From assembly GCF_002234675.1 (NCBI RefSeq), contig NC_019859.2:2122740-2186739 (forward strand): a DNA stretch of 64,000 bases, given 5' to 3'. The notes below the pieces were generated by a model. The model was not told the DNA's origin. It saw nothing but the letters and a program-made list of their open reading frames with translations, and searched no databases. Positions 11,357 to 22,751 of the stretch are shown piece by piece (the first letter of the stretch is position 1; each line of letters starts with the position of its first letter). A program made the translations under genes and the position numbers. Source of the DNA: Oryzias latipes (taxonomy: Eukaryota; Chordata; Actinopteri; Beloniformes; Adrianichthyidae).

Positions 11357-12137
11357 GTGAGTGGATCAAATCCTGCAGGATTAAAGGTCTGATTTAGTCA
11401 CATTGTGTATAATTTGATCATAGAAGGAGATCCGCAGAAGAACCTTCATTGATCAGGAGTCAGGATGAAGATGCACAGGGGGGTATTCCAAAAAGCAGGT
11501 TATGCTAGCTCCCACGGTAAGTTTGAGGCTAAGGAAGTTGATAACCTCAGCTTTCGGTTCCAGAAATGGAGGTATGTTTCAGGATATGTTAAGTTGCCAT
11601 GGCAACTCATGCTCTGAACATAACCTGGTCTGGAGCAGGTTTAGTTGAAGGTTAGTCTGTTTTCAGAGAGGTGAAGCAGCATGGGGTGTCCATTTAAAAT
11701 TGATTTAGTGGATGAATAAGCTCAGATAATACTTTTTCCACCATGAGAGGTGTCGTGTTATTTGAACTGAATGGAGCAAATAAGGGTCCAACTGTTTGCT
11801 TGTTAGGGCGCTTTATTCGAACCTTCGTTAGACAGCCTTCAACATGTGTCTACCGGTCTAGCCACGCTTCCCCGCTGCCCTCACACCCTGTCACGTCATA
11901 ACCATGCGACCCTGTAGTTCTTTAACAGAATCATGTTTAACCAATGGCATAACACCACATCTCCCCTTTTTGAAATAGAACAAACAATCATTAAACTATC
12001 ATTATTTAACAACCCTCACAAAGAACTCTGCATTAAGCTTGAAGAGTGTTTCTATATAAAGTAGTTATTAAAAAAAACACAACTACAAAACATTCTTTTT
12101 CTCCAACATCCCTGAAAATGTTTCATATTCAAACAAA

Positions 12138-15137
12138 CTATAAGTCCAGTCTGGTTGGTTTTATAACAGCTCTCCCAGACCTGGTTCTAGGGGTAGATGT
12201 CAGTTCAGATGAGTTCTGGATCAGCGACTCTGGTGGTTGTTGTTCTGGAGCACAACCTGATACCAGTTGCTCTGTGTCGCTCTGGCTCTGTTCGGGTAAA
12301 GTCTTCATGGCAACAAGGTGACGTCGCTTTCTCCTTACTGTTCCATGAGGTCCTTCAACCATGTATGAGCGAGGGGTTGTGTGTCTGCTCACCACAGCTC
12401 CACCTGATCCTAGATCTGGTATCCACACTTCTTGTCCTGGAACAAGTTGGTGAAGGTTCCGTGCTCGATGGCGCTGATTGAACAGCTGTGCATCTTTCAT
12501 CCTATTCTTGTTCTCCTTATGTGAAACAGCCTCCATGTCGGGAAGAGCAGGTTGTAGAAGATCTGGAAATGTCGGCACTGTGGTGCGAAGCCTCCTCCCC
12601 ATGAGAAGCTGAGCCGGGCTGTATCCGTTCTGCAGTGGAGTAGCTCTGTATGCGAGCAGTGCAAGATAGGGATCAGCAGCTTTCTTCAGGAGTTCTTTTA
12701 TGGTCTTTACTGCCCTCTCAGCCTCACCATTACTCTGAGGATGTTTGGGACTGCTGGTGATGTGATGGAATCCATACAATTGTGCAAACTCTGCAAAAAC
12801 AGCTCCAGAGAACTGAGGTCCATTATCTGTCACCAGCTGCTCTGGAATGCCGTGGCGTGCAAAGATAGATTTTAAATGGTGAATCACATTTGCAGACTTT
12901 GTGGTTGAAAGCAAAGCAATTTCCACAAATCTGGATGCATAATCCACTACTAGCATGTAAGTTTTAGCTCCCAGCATGAACAAATCTGCTCCCAGTTTTT
13001 GCCACGGTCTTCCTTGGTACTGGGTTGGCAACAACGGCTCTGCAGGATTACACCTCTCTTTACTGCAGATCCGGCAGTAGAGAACTAACTCATTTATCTG
13101 CTGGCTTAATCCAGGCCACCACACCGACTGCCGTGCACGTTCCCTGCATTTCACGACTCCTTGATGACCTTCATGCAGTGTTGTGAGCACCCCATTTCTC
13201 AGTGAAGAAGGGATAACAAGCCTGTCACCCTTAAGCAGCAGTCCATCATGTACTGAGAGTGATGCTCGTTCCGCCCAGTAGGGTCTGATTGCTGGTCCAC
13301 CGTTGTAGTGAGTCGGCCATCCTTGCTCACAGAGTTTCATCACCCGTGCACACACACTGTCCTGTTGCAGCTCTTGTTTCAGGTGATCCAAATAGAAGGT
13401 GCTTGCAGGTAAGTTCTCCATTATCCTGTCCACATATATATTTGTGTCCTCCAGCAACTCCTTGTCATCCGGTGTTTCATTATTCAACAGGGGAGCACGT
13501 GATAGCATGTCTGCCGTCCACAGGCTCTTTCCTGGCACATGCGATATGGAGTAAGAATAACGCATAAGGCGCATTTTAAACCGTTGAATGCGTGGAGGAA
13601 GGGCATCCAGTTGCTGGGACCCTAACAAACTCAGGAGAGGTTTGTGGTCAGTCTCCATCTGGAAGTGCTTGCCTATGAGGAAGTTTCTGAACCTTTCACA
13701 AGCCCAAGTGAGTGCTAAGGCTTCTTTTTCTATTTGGGCGTATCTCTGCTCTGTTGGCGTGAGAGAGCGTGAGATATAAGCCACAGGACGCCAATCACTG
13801 CCCCATTTTTGGAGAAGGACGCTCCCTAGACCATATGACGATGCATCTGCTGAGACTTTACTGTCCCGATTCGGATCATACATGGCCAACACTGGAGGTG
13901 AAGCCAAAGAGTCTTTTAAATCTTGAAATGCTTGAGCCTGGTCAATCCCCCACACCCAGTGGTTCTTTTTAGAAAGAAGATCTCTCAGGGGTTTGTCTCT
14001 TTCTGCCAGCTGAGGGATGAATTTTCCAAGCTGATTAACTGTTCCAAGAAAACTCCTCAGTTCGGAAACATTTGTTGGTTCTCTCATTTGTCTCACGGCT
14101 TCTGTCTTGCTTGGATCAGGACTAATGCCATTGGCTGAGATGACATGTCCTAAGAAGATCACTTTCTGCTTTGACAGCTCACATTTTTCCACATTCAGTG
14201 AAATGCCTGCCTCCTGCAGCCTTTTGAGCACAATGTGTAGGTGAGTGTCATGTTCTTCCTGTGCTCTGCCCCAAACCAACACATCGTCCATGTGGCAAAC
14301 CACACCTTCCAGACTGTTTATGACTTCTGACATTCTGTTCTGGAAATGTTCAGGAGCAGAAGCAATGCCAAAGGGTAGCCGACTAAAATAGTAACGGCCA
14401 AAAGGTGTAATAAAGGTGGTGTATTTGGCTGACTCTTCTGTAAAGGGAATTTGCCAAAATCCCATATTAGCATCCAGTTTGCTGAAAATTCTGGCTCCAG
14501 CCAATTTGCCTAGTGTCTCTTCCACTGATGGCAGGATGTATTTTTCTCGACACACAGAAAGGTTGAGGTGTGTGAGATCAACACAAATACGCACCTTGTC
14601 TGTTTTCTTTTTGGGTACCACCACCATGCCAGAACACCAGTCTGTTGGCTCCTCTATTTTGGTTATCACACCTAAGGCTTCCATGCGGGACAGTTCCTGC
14701 TTCACTTTGTCCATGAGCGGCAATGGAACTCTCCGAGGTGTCTTTAAAGAGAAGGGCTGAGCATCTGGCCTTAACTTGATGTTGTATGGCTGCTTCACTT
14801 CGCCAAGACCGCTACACAGTTTTGGGTAGCTGACTTTTAGTGTCTCCATGCTGAGAGTGTCTATTCGAGTAACTAATTCCAACTTGTGAATAGCAGGTCT
14901 TCCCAGCAATGCTGTGTGCAGGTGTTTCAGGATGTACACATCCTCCCTTGCTTCTTTAGCTCCTTTCCTTAGTCTCATCTCTGTGAACCCGAGGACTTCC
15001 AACGGCTTTCTTCCAGGTCCAAACAGAGGCTTGGTTGGTTTTTGAAGAGTGGGTGGGCGACTGTCTCTGAAGATCCCTTTGAACACCTGAAGTGGCAATA
15101 CTGTGACATCAGCTCCTGTGTCTATTTTGAATGACAC
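12138..15137 (-). pseudogene. gypsy pol block (protease, RT, RNase H, integrase)
   Basis: A 999-codon open stretch on the minus strand. Order: aspartic protease (DTGAD near residue 7), reverse transcriptase (residues about 150-340, with HMDDVLVWG), RNase H (about 420-540, with DASSYGLGS), an HHCC zinc region (about 650-700) and an integrase core (about 710-860, with TDNGPQFSG and PQSNGEAERA). The order protease-RT-RNase H-integrase defines Ty3/gypsy. It is part of a fossil element that is interrupted upstream. Confidence 0.88.
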
Positions 15138-15150
15138 GCTTTTGTTGTTT

Positions 15151-18100
15151 AGATTAGATTAGATTAGATTCAACTTTATTGTCACTGCACATGTAGGTAC
15201 AAGGCAACGAAATGCAGTTGGCATCTAACCAGAAGTGCAATAAGCAGTAAGTACAGAATAAAGTTCTATAGTATGTACAATAACTATACAGGTTAGTATT
15301 ATGGACATACTTTACAGATATTAATACTATAAGCACGATATACAGATAGGTGTACTATGAATATACTATACAGATGGGCTATGTAAAAGGGTATGAACAC
15401 TATAGGCAGAACTATGAACATAATTTACAGTATTGCAATGGACAGTAAAGTGCATAGAAAATATTACAATGTGCAGATGGATTATACAGTGTTCCTGGAT
15501 GAACAGACAGTAGTGCAAGTAATAACAAGTTACTGTTTTTGCTTGTTGTGAATAAATAAATGATTCAGAGTGTTGAAGAGGGGGGGAGGAGTCTATGGTG
15601 GTGTGGGGGGGGGGGTGTTTTAGGGGTGTCAGAGGGAAGAGTTCAGCAAGGAGACAGCTTTAGGGAAAAAGCTGTTCCTGAATCTTGTGGTCCTTGTCCG
15701 GAGGCTCCTGAAACGCCTCCCGGAGGGGAGGAGGTTAAACAGTCCGTGGTCAGGGTGAGAGGAGTCCTTGAGAATGCTGCGAGCTCGACGTAGACAGCGT
15801 TTCCTCTGGATGTCCTCAAGAGCAGGAAGTGGTGTCCCTGTGATGCGCTGGGCAGTTTTCACCACCCTCTGCAGTGCCTTGCGGTCAGCCACTGAGCAGT
15901 TCCCGTACCAGACTGAGATGCAACCCGTTAGGGTGCTCTCGATCGCACACCGGTAAAAGTTCACCAGGATGGATGAAGACAGCTGGTTCTTCTTCAGTGT
16001 CCTGAGGAAGAAAAGGCGCTGGTGAGCCTTCTTGACCAGGCTGGAGGTGTTTGTGGCCCAGGACAGGTCCTCCGAGATGGTGGTTCCCAGGAACTTGAAG
16101 CTGGAAACACGTTCAACAACCATCCCGTTAATGTGGATGGGGTCATGAGTGCTTCCATTCTTCTTCCTGAAGTCCACAATGAGCTCCTTGGTCTTGTTGG
16201 TGTTGAGGAGCAGGTTATTGTCAGCGCACCATGTGGCCAGGTGCTGTACCTCTTCCCTGTAGGCAGTCTCATCATTGTCACTGATGAGGCCAATCACCGT
16301 GGTGTCATCTGCAAACTTAATGATGGAGTTGGATCCATGCACGGGCTTGCAGTCGTGGGTGTAAAGGGAGTAGAGGAATGGGCTCAGCACACAGCCCTGT
16401 GGTACGCCAGTATTAAGTGTGATGGTGGTGGAGTGGGTGTGACCTGATCGAACATGCTGAGGCCTGTTGGTCAGAAAGTCCATAATCCAGTTGCAGAGGG
16501 AGGTGTTGATTTCCAGGTCTCCAAGTTTTGTGGTCAGCTTGGAGGGAATGACGGTGTTAAATGCTGAGCTGAAGTCAACAAACAACATCCTAACATATGT
16601 GTTGTTATTGTCCAGGTGTGTGAGTGCAGAGTGCAGCACTGTGCATACTGCATCCTCTGTGCTCCTATTTCTGCGGTAGGCAAATTGGTGTGGGTCCAGT
16701 GTGGGTGGGAGGCAGTCTTTGAGGTGTGCTAGGACCAGTCGCTCGAAGCACTTCATAATGATGGGTGTGAGTGCCACGGGGCGATAGTCATTCAGGCACG
16801 TTGGGGAGGAGTGTTTCGGTACTGGCACAATGGATGTGGACTTAAAACATGTTGGCACAGTTGCCTGGGAGAGGGACAGGTTGAAAAGGTCTGTGAAGAC
16901 CCCTGCAAGCTGCTCTGCACATGCCCTAAGCACACGTCCAGGAATGCCATCCGGGCCAGCAGCCTTGCGTGCGTTGGTCCGGCTCAGTGCAGTTTGGACA
17001 TCTGAGGGGGTGAGTTTAAGGGGTTGGTGGTCTGCTGAGGGTGAGATTTTGGTGGCCGTCCCCTTGCTGTCGCTGTTGAAGCGAGCATAAAAGTCATTTA
17101 GCTCGTTAAGGAAGGAGACGTCCATGACTGTTGGTGTGCAGTTGCTTGACTTGTAGTCACTGATGATCTGGATGCCCTGCCACATGCGTCGGGGGTCGGA
17201 GTTGGAAAAGTGTTCCTCTACCTTCAGCTTGTAGCAGTACTTGGCCTTTTTGATGCCCCTTTTCAGGTTAGCCCTGGATTTACTGTAGGCCTGAGCGTCA
17301 TCTGACCTGAAGGCAGCGTTGCGGTCTTTCAGCAGGAGTCGAACCTCCTTGTTCATCCATGGCTTCTGATTAGGGTACGTTGTTATCTGTTTTTCTGTTG
17401 TTACACTGTCAATGGTGGAGTTGATGTAATCCAGTACAGAGGAGGTGTAGATATCAATGTCCGTGTGAGAGCCACAGGTAGCCTGTGAAGCAAACATGCT
17501 CCAGTCAGTGTGTTGAAACTTGTCTTGAAGTAAAGAGTCTGCTTCAGTTGGCCATACTTTGATGGTCTTCACTGATGGCTTCACACGGTTGATGAGGGGT
17601 GAATACTTAGGGGTGAGAAACAAAGAAAGGTGATCAGACTGTCCGAGGTGGGGGAGGGAGTTCGCGTTGTAAGCTCCATTGATATTTGTATAAACATGAT
17701 CCAAAGTTTTGTCTCCTCTGGTGTGGCAGGAAACATGCTGGTGAAATTTGGGGAGTACTGTTTTTAATTTGCAGTGATTAAAATCACCCGCAACAATAAA
17801 AGCAGCCTCTGGGTGAGCAGTCTGTTGTTTACTAATGGCTGCATGAAGTTCGTTCAAAGCAAGCTTGGCATTAGCATCCGGTGCAATATAGACTGCAGTT
17901 ATTATGGTGGAAGTGAACTCCCGTGGCAGATAAAAAGGTCTACATTTAACCATGAGAAACTCTAGGTTAGCTGAGCAGTGTCTTCCAACAATGACAGTGT
18001 CTGTACACCAAGCTTTGTTGACATAAATGCACAATCCACCACCTCTTGTCTTGCCGGAATCATCTGCTGTTCTATCTGCCCGGAGCATGTAGCGTCCTGC

Positions 18101-18601
18101 TAGCTCAATAGCATTGTTGGGTACGTCGTTGTTTAGCCATGTTTCTGTGAAAACCATGACATTGCAGTCCATAAGTCTCTTATTGTGGGTGATCCGGAGT
18201 CGTAACTCATCCATTTTGTTCACCAGTGACCGCACATTAGCGAGGAAGATGCTGGGTAAAGAGAGCCGGAGCGGTGTTAGCTTTAGCTTGGCTCTTACGC
18301 CTCCGCGCTTCCCCCGCCTTTGTTTACGATCCCGACGCCGCCTGCGAGCACTTCCGCCCGGCCGGGTAGAGTGCGAAGACTCGGTTGTTCTAGCGATCTC
18401 AGGGATGAGTCGAAGATTGGTGATAAAGCTGCTGGTAAAGTCCTCACCGATATCCAAAAGCTCGTGTCGAGTGTATGATGTTAAAGCAAAGCTGTTCAGT
18501 ACGAACAGACCCGAAATGAGCAAGAATAATACTGCAAAATTGCAAAAACTGGAGAGACGCTGAGCCTCGCGATGCGTTCGCGCCGCCATCCTCGCCGAGG
18601 A
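15151..18601 (-). mobile_element. L2/CR1-group LINE, apparently near complete, inserted in gypsy
   Basis: About 3.45 kb on the minus strand. The 3' end is a tail of TCTAA repeats (complement of 15151-15170) after a TGACAATAAAGTTG motif. The other end lies just past the start codon of its large ORF. A short GTTTA at 15147-15151 and 18601-18605 may be the target duplication. The insertion falls between the gag and pol blocks of the gypsy element, so it is younger than that element. Confidence 0.8.
15629..18589 (-). CDS. LINE ORF: AP endonuclease plus reverse transcriptase
   Basis: A single open frame of 986 codons. Residues about 115-340 form an apurinic-type endonuclease (NVRSLVNKMDEL, FTETWLN, VAGDFNH and SDHLSLF). 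Residues about 520-800 are the reverse transcriptase (LNDYRPVALTPIIMKCFERL, FVDFSSAFNTV, GVPQGCVLSPFLY, and the catalytic FADDTT). A C-terminal tail with NSFFPKAVSLLN follows. These blocks and the ADDTTVIGLI style fit the L2/CR1 group. The N-terminus has an odd hydrophobic stretch (FAVLFLLISGLFVLNSFAL) before an Arg-rich run. There are no internal stops. A first, RNA-binding ORF was not found, so the copy may be slightly 5' truncated. Confidence 0.85.
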   Translation of the reverse strand: MAARTHREAQRLSSFCNFAVLFLLISGLFVLNSFALTSYTRHELLDIGEDFTSSFITNLRLIPEIARTTESSHSTRPGGSARRRRRDRKQRRGKRGGVRAKLKLTPLRLSLPSIFLANVRSLVNKMDELRLRITHNKRLMDCNVMVFTETWLNNDVPNNAIELAGRYMLRADRTADDSGKTRGGGLCIYVNKAWCTDTVIVGRHCSANLEFLMVKCRPFYLPREFTSTIITAVYIAPDANAKLALNELHAAISKQQTAHPEAAFIVAGDFNHCKLKTVLPKFHQHVSCHTRGDKTLDHVYTNINGAYNANSLPHLGQSDHLSLFLTPKYSPLINRVKPSVKTIKVWPTEADSLLQDKFQHTDWSMFASQATCGSHTDIDIYTSSVLDYINSTIDSVTTEKQITTYPNQKPWMNKEVRLLLKDRNAAFRSDDAQAYSKSRANLKRGIKKAKYCYKLKVEEHFSNSDPRRMWQGIQIISDYKSSNCTPTVMDVSFLNELNDFYARFNSDSKGTATKISPSADHQPLKLTPSDVQTALSRTNARKAAGPDGIPGRVLRACAEQLAGVFTDLFNLSLSQATVPTCFKSTSIVPVPKHSSPTCLNDYRPVALTPIIMKCFERLVLAHLKDCLPPTLDPHQFAYRRNRSTEDAVCTVLHSALTHLDNNNTYVRMLFVDFSSAFNTVIPSKLTTKLGDLEINTSLCNWIMDFLTNRPQHVRSGHTHSTTITLNTGVPQGCVLSPFLYSLYTHDCKPVHGSNSIIKFADDTTVIGLISDNDETAYREEVQHLATWCADNNLLLNTNKTKELIVDFRKKNGSTHDPIHINGMVVERVSSFKFLGTTISEDLSWATNTSSLVKKAHQRLFFLRTLKKNQLSSSILVNFYRCAIESTLTGCISVWYGNCSVADRKALQRVVKTAQRITGTPLPALEDIQRKRCLRRARSILKDSSHPDHGLFNLLPSGRRFRSLRTRTTRFRNSFFPKAVSLLNSSL

Positions 18602-18602
18602 T

Positions 18603-19490
18603 GTTTACAATGATGTTTACCATCCACGGCTCTCCATTGCTGGTAACACTGCCAAGGAATAAGGCATTGACATCTTCCTCCACTTCACTCAAAATCTTCC
18701 TATTTTTACACACTCTCATGTGATGTCCCTTTTTTCCACATGCATGACACACTGTTTCATTAGCTGGACACTCGCGTTTTGGATGGGGTGATGAGCTGCC
18801 GCACTTATGACACTGTGCATTTGGTTTACTGTGTTGAGGCCTCCACGATTTGCTCTGTTTGACGTCTGGATGTGATTTGGTTTTAAACTTTCTGCTGCTT
18901 TTGTGCACCCTGTCAACACATTTAGCATCTCCTGGCTGTGTCCTGGTGTCACCTTGCAGTGAAGATTGCTGCCTTTTCACTTCCTCGCTCTGTCTTGCCA
19001 TGTTAATAGCTTTATCCAGCGTAAGATCCGGGTCTAGCTGCATGCGTTCAGACAGGCGTTTATCTGACAAACCGACCACCAGTCGATCACGTATGAGCTC
19101 ATCATGAAGTGTCCCATAGCCACAGTGTTCTGCTAATGCATACAGTGCAGTAACAAATGCATCCACAGTCTCATTTTCTTCTTGCTTTCTCATGTTGAAT
19201 TTTGCACGTTCATAGATAACGTTTTTCTTCACTATGAAAAATGCTTGGAAGCCATCTCTCACCCCTTGATACGTCCCTCGTCGATCTGCAGGTATATTCA
19301 GTCCGCGCATGACGTCATCAGCTTCATCACCCATGCAGTATATCAACGTATTTATTTGATTTTCCTCCGTGCTTGCATTCAGGTTAGTGGCAATGCGGAA
19401 TCTTTCAAACCTTCTTATCCACTTTTCCCATTCTTGAGGCTTTGAAAAGTCGAAAGACTCCGGAGGTTGTAGATTGAAGGTGGCGCCATT
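18603..19490 (-). pseudogene. gypsy gag block with zinc knuckles
   Basis: Minus-strand coding block with a capsid-type region (RKQEENETVDAFVTALYALA). Two CCHC-type knuckles follow (CHKCGSSSPHPKREC and CHACGKKGHHMRVC). It ends where the LINE was inserted. It belongs to the same element as the pol block. Confidence 0.8.
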
Positions 19491-19677
19491 GAGAAAGTCT
19501 TTATGTACACGCCGTGCACGTGCATTAACCCACGGTTACCAAGTCGAGCGTAATTACGCCAACTCATATCCTGTCTTTTGGAACCGACATACCCAGAGTA
19601 AGCAAGTTCAGGCGGATTTCAGCCAGAGTTCAGGCTTAAAGTCAGGGTAGTTTAAACATGCTTCCTGGAATACCCCC

Positions 19678-20350
19678 GTGGTCTTCTTTCTCCACACATC
19701 CTCCTCCCTGATCTTTCATTCTGTCTTCTGTGATCATTTTTTAAAATAACATTCCTGTTGCTGTCTTTTCCTTAAACAAGGGTGTATTCAGACTGGAAAT
19801 GTTTGTTTGTCTGGACCAAGTCTTCTTCATTTGATCTGGATCGAGTCCTGAACCTTGTGTTTAGTCTGTATTCAGACTACCATCAAGCAGACTTTCTTGT
19901 TTCTTGTGAACAAAAGCTTGTAAACAAAACCACATGACTAAAGATCTCTTAAGTCATTCGCCAGGAATTGTGAGGGTGGGGCAAAGTAACTAGACAAAGA
20001 AAGATGGACGTCCTGTACTTTACAATCCTTGTCAGGACAGTTCATTCAAACTTTATGTTTCATTGATAATTTTGAACATCTGTATTAGGAACAACACTTT
20101 TTATTGCTACCTTTATTGCTACGGTGGAGGCGTGCTGCACCTCCATCTCCTCATCTACCTGCTGATCTTCATAAGGGAGCGGCTCACCAGAATTCAGCGC
20201 CAGTCCGTTATACTCTCTCCGGTGCTTACGTCTGGCCTCTAGTCAAGTAACCTTGTTCTAGCAAATCCAAGCCTTGTATTTACTCTTTGTCTCATGCCTT
20301 CAGGTCAGCTCTCCACTGGTCACGCTGGTTCCTCGCCTCGTTCCTGTCAC
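19678..20350. other. Spacer with unclassified repeat-like sequence
   Basis: No gene is seen. From about 20090 on, CTC-rich phrases (GCGCCAGTCCGTTATACTC, CTTGTATTTACTC) resemble parts of repeats common in fish, but no ends are definable. Confidence 0.4.
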
Positions 20351-20525
20351 GCCGTCCTCGGCTCCACCTCTCCCTCCAAGCGGTGCTCGCCGTCCTCGGC
20401 GCTCCACCTCGTCACCGGCTGTCTACGCCGTCCTCGGCTCCACCACTCACTCCAAGCTGTGCTCGCCGGCCTCGGCGCTCCACCTCGTCACAGACTGTCT
20501 ACGCCGTCCTCGGCGCTCCTCTTCG
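20351..20525. repeat. 76-bp tandem repeat, about 2.3 units
   Basis: Units start at 20351, 20427 and 20503 with GCCGTCCTCGG. Each unit contains a second GCC(G)TCCTCGGCGCTCCACC half-copy about 38 bp in, so the array is a dimeric minisatellite. It has a GC-rich composition unlike its AT-rich surroundings. ORFs through it are repeat artefacts. Confidence 0.8.
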
Positions 20526-21163
20526 TCCACGACTCTCATCTCAACTCTCATATTCCCTCTCAGATTAAAACTTCTGACTCTGCCTGGTCTCCTGAGTTTC
20601 TTCTGGGTTCCAGCATCTGGGTCTCCATAGAGTTCAACCATGACACTTTCTAACTTTACCAAGTTTTCCGTGTCCTGCATACTGATTGGTTGACTCCGCC
20701 TCCTCTAACCCTCCCTCCACCCCACTTCCATTTTCGGACACAGATCATTTTTGACACAAGTTTCTCGCAGAGTGCAGTTGTAGCGCACTTGTGATTTGCG
20801 CCAGCAGATTTGAACACACGTGGCAGCACATTTGAGCAGTTGTAATCACAGATTTGACGTTGTAACTCTAAATGAACACATGCAAATGGGAATTTGTCAG
20901 TTGTAATTTAGTTTGTCAAACTATACAACAGAAGATTTTTACACACAGATGCAGATTTTTGGTGTGCAAGTTCTCACATTCTATTTTACAAGTTATCACA
21001 TCAAATCTACAAGTACGTTCTTTTTGGAACATATTTACCTTCATAAGTTTGCTCAGACTCCAGTTCATCGTTAGTATCAAAAGTTGTTATCCAGAATGTA
21101 GACCACATATTTTTTTTTATTCATTTGCATGAATAGACTAAAATCTGTAGCAGTGTAGTTGCA

Positions 21164-21223
21164 TTGATGTGGGTGCCGGCCCACGTTGGACTGAAGGGAA
21201 ATGAATTAGCAGACAAAACGTAA
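21164..21223 (+). pseudogene. Scrap of a LINE RNase H domain
   Basis: The frame reads LMWVPAHVGLKGNELADKT then stop. WVPAHxGxxGNExAD is the C-terminal RNase H motif of I-type LINEs, and a longer example is on the minus strand at 61200. Nothing of the element is recognisable on either side. Confidence 0.55.
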
Positions 21224-21394
21224 AATTTTGCAGCCAATAGGACTAACATTGTGTGGGTCATGGCTGGATCCTGTTTTGATGTTAGTCCCAACAGTAACCC
21301 CGAATTTATTATATACTGACTACTGAATTAATCATTCAGAAAATAATGTGTATAGAACCACTTCTTAATGATATTAATTATACGTTTTTTCCCT

Positions 21395-21550
21395 TACGGG
21401 GTCACGGGGCTGCCGGACCACTAGTGGGCGAAGGCAGGGGACACCCTGGACAGGTTGCCAGTCTGTCGCAAGGTAGAATGTCCACAATCACACATCCATT
21501 CACTCTCACAGCCATACCTATGGTCAATTTAGAGTTGCCAATCAACCTAT
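21395..21550 (+). repeat. Common teleost interspersed repeat
   Basis: Contains GGACACCCTGGACAGGTTGC, CAGTCTGTCGCA, CATTCACTCTCACA and GTTGCCAATCAACC, a sequence seen in many fish genomes. The class (SINE-like or a LINE tail) is not clear to me. The rest up to 22370 shows no gene. Confidence 0.5.
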
Positions 21551-22369
21551 GAATTATGAACCAACATTTGAATACAGAAAGAGTAAATAAAGAGTGGTTT
21601 GAACAAAATTAAATGTTGATAAAACAAAAATTGGAAAATGTGATCTTGGAAAAAGTTGCATGTTTTTATTAAAAATAAATTTTCTTATTTTTTTGTTTAT
21701 CACAAAGAGTATTTTATTTAGAATTGTAAAACTGGTCGAATAACATATTTTTGGATTGAATAATAAACGTTAAAGTTATTTTAAAGGTGCAAACAGTGGC
21801 TTTTGAAAAGAATTTACATTTGACACATTAAAATGAATACTATTATGACATAATATAACAGAAGTCTCAACACACAGCTAAAACAAGTTCAGTTGCAAAT
21901 CATTCATATTTCTGGCAAAAATTCTCTTTAAATAAAAAAAACTGTTTTATTTCCACTTTTTTGGGGGGAGTTTTGTAAAACCACTGAAGATTTTATAATA
22001 CTTAAAAATATTGGATTTACCTTGAATTTCTAGAAGCTGCATGAGGATCTGGATTCTCCATGAGCAGCAGGACTTTAGTTTGACAATTTCTTCATATCTG
22101 AACTCTAAGACTTTCTTTTGCTAAAATGTGAACGAAAATCTTCTCTGAGGCAATAAAAGATAAAACCAATACAAATAAATTCCGTTTGACATGATTTCAT
22201 AAGAGCTCATGAATTCCTGCAGCCAGCTGCCATGTTGGTGTGTTTGTTGTCGCATATTAGATTAGATTTTAAACAATACAACAATTGACAGAATTATGTC
22301 GTTAATCTGAACATTAAAGATAACATGTTGGTCGATTATAGACATCATTTTCACAAAGTTTAAATGTAT

Positions 22370-22751
22370 TTAAAAGCATTTAAGGAGACAGAATATTCGC
22401 TAAAGTCGCTCAGCAGCGCTCAGCTTTCAGAGGTTTGGGTGACTTTTGAAGGCTCTATTAGGAAACTGGCGGTAGATTCAGAGCTGGACATGAGCTGAAA
22501 CTGAAGAGACTCTTGTCCGCTGTGGACTGCTTCATCTGGAGTTTTTGGTGTTGCTCCAAAACAGATTATCTACTCTTTTATCTCGAGGAAGAAAACACAA
22601 GTTCCGCCATTCCGCCTGCACGCGCCTGCGAGCCGCCTTTGCTTGAGTCTCCACGGTTCTCATGGTGTGTTTAAATACAGCGTCAGCGCTCAGACTTCTT
22701 CAAACTCAGTCAGGATCGTTGAGCAGCGACAGACCAGACAGTAATATAAAC
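22370..22751 (+). promoter_or_regulatory. H1 promoter region
   Basis: The region is nearly identical to 45495-45887 ahead of the second H1. It contains the H1 box AAACACA at 22593-22599 and a TATA-like TTTAAAT at 22670-22676, in the usual spacing. An upstream block (TTCGCTAAAGTCGCTCAGC) is also conserved between the two copies. Confidence 0.75.

Larger units (their letters stand above)
11751..19500 (-). mobile_element. Ty3/gypsy LTR retrotransposon fossil, split by a LINE
   Basis: Lies on the minus strand inside the outer TIR element. Parts: one LTR at about 11751-11959 (TG...CA ends, with AATAAAG inside), next to a purine tract (complement of 11960-11973). Then come a pol block at 12138-15137 and a gag block from about 18603 to 19490. 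A LINE (15151-18601) sits between gag and pol. The second LTR was not found near 19.5 kb, so the right edge is approximate. The element is broken, with one large insertion and a missing end, but its coding blocks are long, so it is not very old. Confidence 0.8.
11479..19677. mobile_element. Outer TIR DNA transposon (probably PIF/Harbinger) hosting nested retroelements
   Basis: Left end GGGGGTATTCCAAAAAGCAG, and right end whose complement is GGGGGTATTCCAGGAAGCAT. Near the left end (11681 onward), an ATG-initiated stretch MGCPFKIDLVDE followed by AQII resembles the N-terminus of fish Harbinger transposases and is broken by stops. Nearly all of the 8.2 kb between the ends is later insertion: a gypsy-type element, itself split by a LINE. 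I could not confirm a target duplication. Confidence 0.6.

Noticed and set aside
15560-18563. Several plus-strand ORFs of 60-149 codons
   Set aside because: Antisense shadows of the LINE ORF.
20274-20653. Three overlapping plus-strand ORFs of 93-119 codons
   Set aside because: Produced by the 76-bp tandem repeat; Ser/Pro/Arg-rich in all frames.
22662-22751. N-terminal extension of H1 (30 extra residues; 11 in the second copy)
   Set aside because: The extension overlaps the TATA-like box and leader and is not conserved between the two copies, while MAEVAPAP is.
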